Of a stretch of DNA of 64,000 bases, positions 17,261-26,900 are shown piece after piece. Origin of the DNA: Stieleria varia (GTDB taxonomy: Bacteria; Planctomycetota; Planctomycetia; Pirellulales; Pirellulaceae); contig NZ_CP151726.1 of assembly GCF_038443385.1 (NCBI RefSeq), positions 9,362,001 through 9,426,000 on the forward strand, in the 5' to 3' direction. The notes under the pieces are model-generated. The model was not told the origin of the DNA. It saw nothing but the letters and a program-made list of their open reading frames with translations, and searched no databases. The translations under genes and the position numbers were made by a program. Every line of letters begins with the position of its first letter. Positions within the stretch are counted from its first letter, which is position 1.

Positions 17261-18067
17261 CTATTGTTTGCGCGTCGTGATGCGTTCTCGCCGCAATCGG
17301 TGAGAGGTATCGAAAAGCCTCAGAAAAGAGAGGCAAACCACGCCGACGGTTCCCAGCGTGGTCGCGCCGGCGATCAAAAACATGATCACAATCTGGTATT
17401 TCACCGCTTGCATCGGCGCCATTCCGGAAACCAGTTGGCCCGTCATCATGCCGGGCAGGCTGACGAGACCGACGACCATCATCGAGTTGATGATCGGGAT
17501 CATCCCCGTTCGAATCGCGTCACGCATCGATGACTGGGCGGACTCCCAGCGTGTCGCACCCATTGCCAGCAAACTTTCGATTCGATCTCGCTGAGAGGAC
17601 AGGTTTTGAGTGAAGGAACTCAAGCCGACGGAGATTCCGTTGAGCGTGTTTCCCAGCACCATGCCCAGCAGGGGGATCGCGTACTGCGGCTGATACCACT
17701 TTTCCAAATCGCGGAAGACGACCAGTAGGGCGAATCCGGTCACCGACCAAGCGCTGATCCAAACGGCCGTGATCGCAACGGCCCGCATCCCGGCGAAACG
17801 GTGTGGGCCGCGGCCGGCCGCCGTCAAAGCAGCGATCAGCGTCATCACGGCCCCCACGCCGATCACCGGAGCCCAGTGCTGCAGCCGGAAAATGTACGAT
17901 AGCAAGTATCCGACAAGCAGCAGTTGCACGACGGTCCGCACGCTGGCGATCAACAGCGTCCGCTCAAGCTTGAGTTGCATGAGCACCGAGATCACGCCGT
18001 TGACCAAGACCAGTGAGGTGGCCAAGGCGACGTGATAGAAATCGAGCTCCAAGTATGGACGCATCAT
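17261..18067 (-). CDS. fetB: FetB-like ABC exporter permease (UPF0014)
   Basis: Multi-spanning membrane protein of 268 residues with the UPF0014 signatures LVNGVISVLMQLKLERTLLIASVRTVVQLLLVG and the core PLLGMVLGNTLNGISVGL, followed by ERIESLLAMGAT-like and GMMTGQLVSG segments. In E. coli FetAB exports iron and protects against oxidative stress. The gene begins directly at the end of fetA (no gap), so the two are translationally coupled. Substrate assignment here follows from the family only. Confidence 0.9.
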   Translation of the reverse strand: MMRPYLELDFYHVALATSLVLVNGVISVLMQLKLERTLLIASVRTVVQLLLVGYLLSYIFRLQHWAPVIGVGAVMTLIAALTAAGRGPHRFAGMRAVAITAVWISAWSVTGFALLVVFRDLEKWYQPQYAIPLLGMVLGNTLNGISVGLSSFTQNLSSQRDRIESLLAMGATRWESAQSSMRDAIRTGMIPIINSMMVVGLVSLPGMMTGQLVSGMAPMQAVKYQIVIMFLIAGATTLGTVGVVCLSFLRLFDTSHRLRRERITTRKQ

Positions 18068-18736
18068 TCAGTGGCCTATCGAGTGGCCCGCTAAGAGTGA
18101 AATGGACCGCTGGGTCATCCGCTCTGACTGCCGGGCATCGTGCGAGACCCACAGGAACGATCGCCCGCTCTGTGAAGCTTGCCATTCCAAGATCAAGCTC
18201 TCCACCAACGCAGTGGTGTCCGGATCGATCGCCGCAGTGGCTTCGTCCAAGAGCAAGATGACCGGATCCAACTGCAACGCGCGAACCAACGCAATCAACT
18301 GCGATTCGCCACCGGACAATTCCGAGTGCAGCTGTGATAGCATGTCGCCAGGTCGGCCCAAGCGTTTCAGCCAATCCGCAGCGTGCTGGCGAGAAAATTC
18401 ACGATGACGATGGATCGACAGGGCGTATGGCATTCTCAGTACGTCCAGGACCGTCTCATCAAACTGGGCGGTACGTTGCTGGACGTACATCACTTGGCTG
18501 CGAAAACGTGGAACGTCTTTGTCCGCCAAGGTGGCACCCCGCCATTGCAGCGTGCCTCCGTCAATCGGTTCCAGCATCGCAAGGCTTCGCAGCAGCAAGC
18601 TCTTTCCGCTGCCGGACGGCCCGGTCACCGCGATCCGTTCTCCACCGTTGATCGAGAGTGACACATGATCAAGCACCGCGCGGCCCTTGAAAGAGCGACA
18701 CAGCTCGGTGGCTTTCAGCAGGACGTCGTCGGTCAC
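18068..18736 (-). CDS. fetA: FetA-like ABC transporter ATP-binding protein
   Basis: ABC ATPase of 222 residues with Walker [10 protein letters not shown]-loop region VMYVQQRTAQF, signature LSGGESQ and Walker B VILLLDEATAAID, and the switch histidine in LWVSHDARQ. It is followed without gap by the FetB permease gene. The GTG start overlaps the TGA of the upstream exonuclease gene by 4 bases (GTGA), which makes a three-gene unit exonuclease-fetA-fetB. Confidence 0.9.
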   Translation of the reverse strand: MTDDVLLKATELCRSFKGRAVLDHVSLSINGGERIAVTGPSGSGKSLLLRSLAMLEPIDGGTLQWRGATLADKDVPRFRSQVMYVQQRTAQFDETVLDVLRMPYALSIHRHREFSRQHAADWLKRLGRPGDMLSQLHSELSGGESQLIALVRALQLDPVILLLDEATAAIDPDTTALVESLILEWQASQSGRSFLWVSHDARQSERMTQRSISLLAGHSIGH

Positions 18737-19554
18737 GTCAGGTCTTCATTCTCCCAAGGGTCATCCCACTGGTTCCACCGTTCCAAGTAAGTTGCATAGG
18801 CGGCACACAGATCGGCACGCTGCTCGATCCATGCTTTGGATTGGGCGACCAGCTCCAGTTCTCGCTCGAGAGACATTTTGCCGGTCAGGACCATGGAACG
18901 CAGAAAGACAAAGTACGTGTCCAGAACATCGCATCGGCAATAGTCGCTGATGGCCTGCAAGTCCCCCGCGTCGTATTGCTCCTGGACTTGGTCGCCCGTC
19001 AAAGTGATCTTGCCGGGTTTGCCGAGGATCTGAGCCGCCAGATTCAGACCGCCGTTGAAACGCGTCGCACTGAAATTCGTCAACAGATCTTGCAGGTCCA
19101 TGTGGGCGTCGACAGAAAACCGATTGCGTGGCGATCGATAGCCGTCGGATTTGAACCACTGGCCGAGCGAGATTCCGTAGCGAAAGGCGGCCATTTCCAT
19201 CAGCGGGAGGTCAAAGGTGCGTCCGTTGAAGGTCACCCATTGCGGGCGTTTGTAGACCTCCCAGCCCTTCCAAAAGTGGGCCGTGATCACGTGGCTGCGA
19301 AACTTGGGCTCGTCCAAGGAAACCAGATCGATCAACTGAAAATCCTTGGCGACTTTCGCCACCACGACGGAAATCGGCATTTGGAACGTGTAGGGTATGA
19401 AGGTCGTCCCCTTTTGCTCCATCAATTCGTCCTGGTAAGTCTTAATCGCCTCACAGGCAGAAAGACCCTGTCCCGGGTAGCGGACTTTCGCGATCAGCTC
19501 ACCATCGGCGATACTTTCGCAATCAAAGACTAAATGAGCTACGGCTTCTGGCAT
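18733..19554 (-). CDS. PolB-like 3'-5' exonuclease
   Basis: A 273-residue protein of the predicted 3'-5' exonuclease family related to the PolB proofreading domain (PF10108). DEDD-type motifs are visible: LVFDCESIADGE near the N-terminus (D and E), WVTFNGRTFDLPLM in the middle and YCRCDVLDTYFVFLR (D...D) near residue 210. It should degrade single-stranded nucleic acid with two metal ions. The pairing with fetAB by a 4-base overlap is unusual, since no functional link is known. Confidence 0.85.
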   Translation of the reverse strand: MPEAVAHLVFDCESIADGELIAKVRYPGQGLSACEAIKTYQDELMEQKGTTFIPYTFQMPISVVVAKVAKDFQLIDLVSLDEPKFRSHVITAHFWKGWEVYKRPQWVTFNGRTFDLPLMEMAAFRYGISLGQWFKSDGYRSPRNRFSVDAHMDLQDLLTNFSATRFNGGLNLAAQILGKPGKITLTGDQVQEQYDAGDLQAISDYCRCDVLDTYFVFLRSMVLTGKMSLERELELVAQSKAWIEQRADLCAAYATYLERWNQWDDPWENEDLT

Positions 19555-19654
19555 CGCGTAGGTTCGATCAGGATGGAGACGAAGTCATGAACGCCGAGGC
19601 GATAACTTACCACACCCGCCCGATTGTCGAACCCACCCGGAGCAACAACGCGAG

Positions 19655-20932
19655 ATGATTTCGAACGACCCCAACCACTCGTACCATCGCGTCGTGATCC
19701 GCCGGGATCGCCTGCTGGAGAGGTTTCTCCGCTATGTCCAGATTGGCACGGCGGCGGATCCGCACAGCCAAACCTATCCCAGCACGGCATCTCAAGCGGC
19801 GTTGGGCAAGATCCTGCTCGCCGAGCTGCAGGAGATGTCCGTCGACGACGCCCACCAAGACGAAAATGCACTCGTGTGGGGAACCGTGCCCGCGACAGAC
19901 GGCGGCGGCAGCCCCGCGGTCGCTTTGGTCGCCCACATGGACACCTCGCCGGAGGCCCCGGGGGATAACGTTCGGCCGCAAGTCATCGATGCGTACGCGG
20001 GAGGCGATATCACATTGCCGTCAGGCGAGATGATCCGAGTCGACTCGTGCCCGGCGCTAAAACAACTGATCGGCAGCACACTTATCACAACCGATGGCAC
20101 CACGTTGTTGGGTGGAGACGACAAAGCCGGTGTGGCGATCATCATGGAACTCGCCCACACTCTGATCGAAAACCCGCATCTGATGCACGGCCCGGTTCGA
20201 ATCCTGATGACTTGCGACGAAGAGATCGGCCATGGCACGGACAAGATTGATCTGGATAAACTCGATGCGACGGTCGCCTACACGGTGGACGGCGGCGGTG
20301 CAGGCGATATCGACGTGGAAACCTTTTCGGCAAATGCCGCGACGGTCCGATTCATCGGCGATAACATTCATCCGGCGATCGCCAAAGGACGCATGATCAA
20401 CGCCGTGCGTGCGGCGGCCGATTTTGTCGCTGCCTTGCCGCGCGACACCGATACGCCGGAAACAACCGACGGACGCGATGGGTTCATTCATCCCCATACG
20501 ATCAGCGGTGGTGTCGGCCAGGCAAGGGTCGATCTGATCTTGCGTTCCTTTGAAACCGACGACCTGGATCGCTACGCCGCTCAGCTCGAGCAGGTGGCGC
20601 AATCCGTGGCCGATAAAACGCCGGGCCTGAAATTCGAAGTCTCCATCCGACGTCAGTACCGAAATCTGCGTGACGGACTGCAATCCTTGCCCCAAGCTGT
20701 CGATTTGGCCCAACAAGCATTCCAGAATCTCGGACGCCCTTGCAGCCTGGAGATTGTCCGCGGCGGGACCGATGGTTCACAATTGACCGAGCGAGGTTTG
20801 CCGACGCCTAACCTGTCCAGTGGACAACACAACATCCACAGCGTTCGTGAATTTGCCTGCTTGGATCAAATGGTTCAGGCGGTCGAACATCTCATCGAGA
20901 CCTTGCGGTTGTGGAGCGAACAGCGATGCTAG
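19655..20932 (+). CDS. pepT: Peptidase T (aminotripeptidase)
   Basis: M20 metallopeptidase that removes the N-terminal residue from tripeptides in the cytoplasm. Zinc-binding motifs are VALVAHMDTSPEAP (His and Asp), LLGGDDKAGVAI (bridging Asp), CDEEIGHGTDKID (catalytic and metal Glu), YTVDGGGAGDIDVETF and the C-terminal SSGQHNIHSVREF (His). Length (425) fits PepT. It is divergent from the exonuclease gene with about 100 bp between. Confidence 0.93.
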   Translation: MISNDPNHSYHRVVIRRDRLLERFLRYVQIGTAADPHSQTYPSTASQAALGKILLAELQEMSVDDAHQDENALVWGTVPATDGGGSPAVALVAHMDTSPEAPGDNVRPQVIDAYAGGDITLPSGEMIRVDSCPALKQLIGSTLITTDGTTLLGGDDKAGVAIIMELAHTLIENPHLMHGPVRILMTCDEEIGHGTDKIDLDKLDATVAYTVDGGGAGDIDVETFSANAATVRFIGDNIHPAIAKGRMINAVRAAADFVAALPRDTDTPETTDGRDGFIHPHTISGGVGQARVDLILRSFETDDLDRYAAQLEQVAQSVADKTPGLKFEVSIRRQYRNLRDGLQSLPQAVDLAQQAFQNLGRPCSLEIVRGGTDGSQLTERGLPTPNLSSGQHNIHSVREFACLDQMVQAVEHLIETLRLWSEQRC

Positions 20933-21004
20933 TGGAGCGTCAACTTTTAATCTTTCGGTGAGCCGTCCATCAAATTGGGCAGCAAACGCAAAGCGGATAA
21001 TGAA

Positions 21005-21769
21005 ATGATTTCCCCAGAAAAAGTACGCTTCGGCGACCTGGACAGCTACGTCGTTGCTCCGCGCAGTCGACCGGAATTGGCCGTCGTGCTGTGCCACGGC
21101 TATGGCGCCCCGGGACATGACCTGCTGGGCGTGGCGATGGAATGGATCGAGTGCCTGGGTTCGGATGCGTCGCGAATTCTGTTTGTTTGCCCGATTGCAC
21201 CTCACTCGCTCGCGGAGTTCGGGATGCCCCAAGGTCGCGCATGGTGGCCGCTGAACATGGCCGCGCTGATGGACATGGTCCAGGCCAAGCGGTTTGATGA
21301 ACTGCACCAAAAAGAGCCGCCGGGAATCGTCGAGGCTCGGGAGGCACTTTCCTCACTGATCCGTGCCGTCGTCCGTGAAGTCGCCAGAAAAGAAATCCCG
21401 TCAGGAGAAAAAGCGCCCCTTGCGCTGGGCGGATTTTCTCAGGGGGCCATGCTCTCGATGGAAACCACGCTCCGAGGTGACATCCCCAAGCCACAGTTGC
21501 TGATGCAGTTTTCTGGAACCGTCGTGTGCGAGTCTCAGTGGAAAGCAGCCATGCCAGATCACTTGGCGGGAGTCCAGGTCTACCAAGCACACGGCACCCA
21601 GGATCCCATCCTGCCGTTCGAAAGCGCCAAGCGTTTGAGGGATCTGCTGAAAGAATCCGGTGCCGATGCACGATTCCATGAGTTCCTTGGACCACACACC
21701 ATCGATTCGCAGTCGATCAACGACACCGCGGACGCCATCAAAGATCTGCTTGATCAATTGGAAATCTAA
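21005..21769 (+). CDS. Phospholipase/carboxylesterase family alpha/beta hydrolase
   Basis: Compact serine hydrolase of 254 residues. It has an oxyanion region AVVLCHGYGAPGHD, the nucleophile elbow GGFSQGAM, an acid in YQAHGTQDPILPF and a C-terminal histidine in FLGPHTIDSQ, the layout of the LysoPLA/carboxylesterase family that cleaves short acyl esters. The ATG at 21005 is used; a TTG at 20975 would add ten poorly conserved residues. Its stop is immediately followed by the ATG of the DinB-like gene, so both are co-translated. Confidence 0.85.
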   Translation: MISPEKVRFGDLDSYVVAPRSRPELAVVLCHGYGAPGHDLLGVAMEWIECLGSDASRILFVCPIAPHSLAEFGMPQGRAWWPLNMAALMDMVQAKRFDELHQKEPPGIVEAREALSSLIRAVVREVARKEIPSGEKAPLALGGFSQGAMLSMETTLRGDIPKPQLLMQFSGTVVCESQWKAAMPDHLAGVQVYQAHGTQDPILPFESAKRLRDLLKESGADARFHEFLGPHTIDSQSINDTADAIKDLLDQLEI

Positions 21770-22330
21770 ATGAAACAGCGATTTGCAAGTCGCCGTTGCG
21801 TGGGCGATGAATACTCAGCCGACTACCATCGACAACTGATAGAGAACGTGCCGGGCGACTGTGTTCTCTCGGTCATGCAGGACCAAATGCATTGGCTCTG
21901 TGAACTTGCCAGTAGCATCAGCACCGAACAAGTCGACCGAATCCATTCACCGTATGGATGGACCATTCGCCAAGTTTTTGAACACTGTGCGAACGCCGAA
22001 CGTGTGAGCGGCTATCGAATCTTGCGGTTTGCCGCCGGTGACCCAACGCCACTACCAGGCTGGGACGAGAATGCGTATGCGGATAGCCGATTCGGCCTGG
22101 GCAACTTCTCGCACTTGATCACCGAGCTGGGCGATTTGAGAAAAGCAAATCTGATGTTGCTGAAGCGATTGTCGCCGCTTGCTTGGGACCGTCGAGGGAC
22201 GGCCGACGGCCAGCAGCTCACCACGCGCGCGCTGGCGTGGATTGCCGCTGGTCACCTGCAGCACCATCTTGAGATCGTTGAAAAACGATGCGGTGTGATG
22301 GTGCCACGTCATTCGAATCGAGGCGAGTGA
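21770..22330 (+). CDS. DinB-like domain protein
   Basis: A 186-residue helical protein. The pattern of a first His within WTIRQVFEHCANAERV and two later ones in AGHLQHHLEIVEK matches the three-histidine metal site of the DinB/YfiT four-helix-bundle superfamily, whose members include thiol S-transferases. The substrate is unknown. It starts directly after the esterase stop codon, which suggests a shared function or at least shared expression. Confidence 0.7.
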   Translation: MKQRFASRRCVGDEYSADYHRQLIENVPGDCVLSVMQDQMHWLCELASSISTEQVDRIHSPYGWTIRQVFEHCANAERVSGYRILRFAAGDPTPLPGWDENAYADSRFGLGNFSHLITELGDLRKANLMLLKRLSPLAWDRRGTADGQQLTTRALAWIAAGHLQHHLEIVEKRCGVMVPRHSNRGE

Positions 22331-22360
22331 TCCCGATTCATCGTCTCGCTGAGCCAAAGA

Positions 22361-22525
22361 TTACTCAGCGGTTGTTTCCGTCGACTCTTCTTCTTGTGCC
22401 ACTTCTTCTGGAGTGACTTCTGCAGCAGGCTCCACCACAGCGTTCTGTGGCTCACCGCAACCCGTCAGGGTCGTCAACGTGCAGAAAACGGGAAGCAACA
22501 GGAACAGGAATGCGAACTTGCGCAT
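22361..22525 (-). CDS. Small acidic lipoprotein
   Basis: A 54-residue protein starting MRKFAFLFLLLPVF, with lipobox LTGC and an acidic Glu/Thr/Ala tail (VTPEEVAQEEESTE). GAGG lies about 9 bases before the ATG. The much longer open frame upstream has no plausible start and reads through intergenic sequence. Small acidic lipoproteins like this are common in planctomycetes; role unknown. Confidence 0.6.
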   Translation of the reverse strand: MRKFAFLFLLLPVFCTLTTLTGCGEPQNAVVEPAAEVTPEEVAQEEESTETTAE

Positions 22526-22853
22526 GATGGGCCTCGAATCTGGTTTGAATTGAAATCTGTGTCGGGACGTTATTCGTAGGCGGTCCCGACACAACCGCCA
22601 ACTAGAAGTATTCCCTGGTAACCCATCCAGAACAAGCCGCCTAACGGACGAATAGGCTTCTCGCGGCAGTACAGTCCCTGCAAACGATCCAGGTTCCGGT
22701 GCCTCGAATAGGCAAGTGAACACGCCTGCCAAGCAGCTTGGAGCAGGAATCTGCCGTTCCCACCCCTTCACGCTTGATTCTCCGCCCGCAATCGCCCCAA
22801 ACCGTTGTCTTCCTCTCCCCCGCAACGCCAAACCAGCGACCAAAAAAATATTG

Positions 22854-23657
22854 ATGCCAGAAGGACACAAAACCCATTGGATTGCACGCCGACACGACCA
22901 GATGCTCCGGGACCAGGTGATCCGAGTCACCAGTCCACAAGGACGATTCCGCTCCGACGCCCGCAACGTATCCGGCAAAACCCTGACCGGTGTTCACGCG
23001 GCAGGGAAACATTTGTTCTACGAATTTGAAGGCCAGCGGATCGTACACATCCACCTTGGACGCTACGGCAAATATCGCGAGCATAAAGTCCCGCCGCCTC
23101 CACCGGTCGGCCAAGTACGGTTGCGAATGATCGGTACACAAGCGTGCATCGATCTGAACGGCCCGACGACCTGTCGTGTGATCACTCTCGAAACACGAGA
23201 TGAGATCGTCAGCAAGTTGGGACCAGACCCTTTGGCCGGAGGCCGCAAATCCGTGGCATGGGATTCTATTTCCGTAAGCAAGAAACCGATCGGTGCGTTG
23301 CTATTGGATCAATCCGTGATCGCCGGCGTGGGAAACATTTTTCGCGCCGAGTTGCTTTACGAGATAGGGATGGATCCCAATAAGCCCGGCAATGCATTGA
23401 CCAAGCCAGACTTTGATCACATGTGGAAAGTCTTGACCAGGATGATGAAGACGGGATTGAAATACGGCAAGATCATCACCGTCACAGCCAGCGAAGCCGG
23501 CAAGCCAATCTCCCAGTTGGCCGACAGCGAACGCTTTCGAGTCTATCGCCAACCAAACTGCCCCGGTTGCGACTTCGCAATTGAAACCACAGACCTAGCG
23601 TCAAGAAAACTCTACTGGTGCCCCCACTGCCAATCCCAAGCACGTCAGGCTTTCTAG
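22854..23657 (+). CDS. Fpg/Nei family DNA glycosylase
   Basis: The protein begins MPEGHKTHW, so after Met removal Pro is the nucleophile and Glu the general acid, the hallmark of Fpg/Nei bifunctional glycosylase/AP lyases that remove oxidised bases. VHAAGKHLFYEF carries the conserved lysine region. The helix-two-turn-helix IGALLLDQSVIAGVGNIFRAELLYEIG and a C-terminal zinc finger (CPGC...CPHC) are complete. The PEGH start is more Nei-like than MutM-like. The last residues and the stop codon are encoded inside a REP-like palindrome at 23642-23664. Confidence 0.92.
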   Translation: MPEGHKTHWIARRHDQMLRDQVIRVTSPQGRFRSDARNVSGKTLTGVHAAGKHLFYEFEGQRIVHIHLGRYGKYREHKVPPPPPVGQVRLRMIGTQACIDLNGPTTCRVITLETRDEIVSKLGPDPLAGGRKSVAWDSISVSKKPIGALLLDQSVIAGVGNIFRAELLYEIGMDPNKPGNALTKPDFDHMWKVLTRMMKTGLKYGKIITVTASEAGKPISQLADSERFRVYRQPNCPGCDFAIETTDLASRKLYWCPHCQSQARQAF

Positions 23658-23664
23658 CCTGTCA
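23642..23664. repeat. REP-like palindrome next to RAYT remnant
   Basis: The sequence ACGTCAGGCTTTCTAGCCTG followed by TCA can fold with CAGGC/GCCTG arms. It shares its layout with the four palindromes at 38058-38185 (ACGTCAGCCTTTCCAGGCTG). It lies at the 3' edge of the RAYT transposase remnant, as REP sequences do, and also supplies the stop codon of the glycosylase gene. Confidence 0.75.
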
Positions 23665-23895
23665 CCTCTTGTCCCGGTCCCTTCGCCGCGACGCACCAGG
23701 CCTGGACAACACATGACGTTCGACGTAGCGGCAGACGGTAGAGAAGTGGTCGTCACTTTGAACAGCAAAACTCTTGTAGCGGCCTTGGTAGAGATGGCCG
23801 GTTCCGGTGGTGTGATAGTGTGCATGGTAGCGTGCCGTATGAGTCATCGTGACCCAGTACATCCCGGCGACATCGCATTTGGGGGGACGAGGCAT
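23662..23895 (-). pseudogene. Deleted REP-associated tyrosine transposase (RAYT, IS200-like)
   Basis: A 77-residue open frame. The first dozen residues (MPRPPKCDVAGMYW) look like a RAYT N-terminus, then the frame jumps straight to THTARYHAHYHTTGTGHLYQGRYKSF and VQSDDHFSTVCRYVERHVL, which are middle and late RAYT motifs. The catalytic HUH motif and most of the domain are missing, so this is an internal deletion product and not active. It ends in a REP-like palindrome. RAYT proteins normally mobilise such palindromes. Confidence 0.8.
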
Positions 23896-23998
23896 GGATC
23901 GAACCCAAGGCTACGAAACGAGGGCGAGACCAACTCCACAAAACCCTACCAAAGAGAAAGCTACCCCTTCAACCAAAAAGGCTCCTGATATTCTTTTG

Positions 23999-26900
23999 TC
24001 AACGCTGGCGAAGGTAAGCAAGCAAGTCGGCCATTTGCTGTGGCGTCACTTCCTTTTCGATCCCCTCGGGCATCAGGGAAATGTCGTTGGATTTGATTTC
24101 CTCGATTTCATCTCGCGAAACGGAGACGACTTTGTTTTCCGCCATCTTCAACACCACGTTCCCTCCCGAATCATTGACGATCAATCCACTATAGACTTCA
24201 CCGCGATCGGTCAGAATCGAATAAGACGTATAGCGTGGCTCGACCTTTGCATTGGGATCTAAGATGTCATAGAGCAAGGCTTCCGGGCTGCGATTGACCG
24301 CGTCTGTGAGGTCAGGTCCGATCTCGTGTCCGACATCTCGCAATCGATGGCAGTTGGCACATGCGCGTTGAAACACGGCCGCGCCATGTTGAGGCGATGC
24401 GTCAGCGGTCAAGGCCGACTGATACTGCCCGGCGACCGCACGGCGATTGGCCGATACCGCACCGCCTAACAACTCAGACGCAAGCGAGCGGATGGACGCG
24501 TCGCTGTGTTTGAGCAGCCGAACACGTTGATCGATGGATAGCAATGATGGCGACATGGTTTTGTCTTTCATCGCCTCAAGCATCGAAAGGGTCCCATCAG
24601 TGCGACGCAGCATGGTATCCATCGCTATGGGACGCGCCGCCGGCGCGAGTTGAGACCAATGCTCAATGAGCAACTGACATTTGGCAGTCGATACGACGCG
24701 GGAAAATGAGCGAACGGCCGCGACTTGAATCTCTGATGGTTGATCCGCACGGAAGAGCTCACGCCAAATCGGCAAGCTCTCTGCTTCACCGCGTTGAGAC
24801 AACAGCCCGATTGCAGCAACGCGGCTTTCCAGAGATGCATCGGGATCGCTCAGCACCGATTCGCCGTCTCGGATCCAGTCGGCCAGAACGCCGGCGACCG
24901 CGGCAAGTTCGCTTGGGGGCGACTTCACAAAGGCCGCCAAGGTCGTTCGCCCCATGGGGCCACGATGTCGCTGCAAGCCATCCGCAAAACCAACGACGGC
25001 GGCGTATTGCCACCATGCTTGGAGCGGTGCGGGGTCGCCAAAGAATGACCGCACAAAATCCCGGATTTCGTTCGTCTCTCCGCGAGCGCCGGTGATGGCG
25101 GCCAAATCATGAACAAAGGAAAGCCGATCGTCGGTGGCGGAGGAAACAAACTCCGCGTCGGCTACACACGCTTTCAGCAGTTTCGTCGAACGCATTGCCG
25201 CCGTCGTCAGGATAGCGTCCCGAATCAGTGAGTCGTTGAAATGTTGTTTTGCTGCGTTGGCCAACGCAGCGGTCGCCCCTTCTGACGTCGTGCCGCCCAA
25301 CGAAATCACGGCTTGCCGCACCACCGAATCGTCGGTGTCTCCCACGTGGCCGATCAAGGTGTCCAGCAATGCTTCGTTGTCGAGTCTGTCCGACGAGAGT
25401 TGAGCCGCTGCGGCGCGGACATGCCAGTCGGAATCTCCCAGTGCAGCGATCAAGTCTTGATCCTCCAACGCATGGATCCCCGCAAGAGTCCAGAGACAGT
25501 GCAGCCGTCCACTGGAACTTTGACTCAATCGCAACTGCTGCCGCAATGCCACCACCATTTCGCGTGAGCTGCCCGATGCGGCGTAGTCTTCTACGATCAG
25601 TTGTTGCGCGATGAATTGACGCCAGCCGTTCGGGTCGCTCAACATGGCGACTCGCTCAGCGACGGTCCTGGGCTCGACGTAGGGTGCTGGCGGAGACACG
25701 TCCTTGGCAACGATGCGATAGACGCGTCCTCGATCTTCTCCTGCGCGCCAATCCAACTTGGCGGCGATCTCTGGCGGCAAGAACTTGGGATGCTCGACCC
25801 ACAGTCGATACATGTCGGCCAGATACAGTGCGCCGTCGGGTCCACTGGCGAGACTGGCCGGACGGAACCAGGGATCGGTGGATGCTAAAAAATCAACGCG
25901 TCTCTGAGCTCGACTTGCCGTCAGCATCGAGCCTTCGCGATCGATCACGCTGCGAGTCACAAGGTGCCCGATGGGTTCACACACAAACACGCTGTCTTGA
26001 TAAGGTCTGTCGGATGTATCCTTTCCCAGGGCATCACCGGTCAACGCCGTCACACCGCACGCCGCGGTGTGCGTTCCCGCGTGAGAAAGGTAGTTGCTCT
26101 TCATCTCGATCAACGGATAGACGCGTGAGTCGCCGCCGGAGGGTGCAACATCGTATGACATCCGCGAGACCAAATGAAAGGGATTGCGCGCTGCGATCTC
26201 TGGCGTCAATGTAGTCGTGATGATCGGGTTGCGGTTGGTGCAGTAGAATCGGTTGCCCCAGCGATCGACCGTGTTGCCGAACTGTCCCCAACCGCCATCG
26301 GCACGAAATCGCAGCGTTCGAGGATCGAAGAGAAAGTCTCGCCGAGGCATCTCGACCGCTTCATCCGGTGACGCCGACGAGACGATCTTGCCGGGCCCGT
26401 AATTACAATGCACCCAGTTGTCGATTCCCCACCTCGGGTTTCCGATTTGCATCTGCGGGTGCGCGGGCGTGAATCCATCGAAGAGCACGTTTCGAACATC
26501 AGCGATGTCGTCGCCATCGGTATCGACCAAGTGCACGATGCGAGTTTGCTCCCCGATCAGCAAGCCGCCGCGATAGGGCATCGCGCTGTGACAAAAATTC
26601 AGGCCATCGGCAAACACGGTTCGCTGGTCCGCCCGTCCGTCGTCATCCGTGTCCTCGATCAAGACCACTCGTGAAAGCGGTGGCTCGCCCTCTGGAGGTC
26701 CCGTCGGATAGTCTCCGTATTCGACAACAAACATTCGACCTTGGGGGTCGAATGTGATGGCAACGGGATCCATGACCAGGGGCTCTGCAGCGAATAGTTC
26801 CAGTCGCAACGATTGTGCGATCTCAAAGCTGCCGAGAGAATCCTGGGCTTCCATCGGATCGGCGGTGGCCGCGTCGACCCAGTGCCGGCCTCCCCGTGTG

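Noticed and set aside
22526-22978. N-terminal extension of the small acidic lipoprotein frame
   Set aside because: The extension has no ribosome binding site and no domain. The signal peptide and lipobox begin at 22525.
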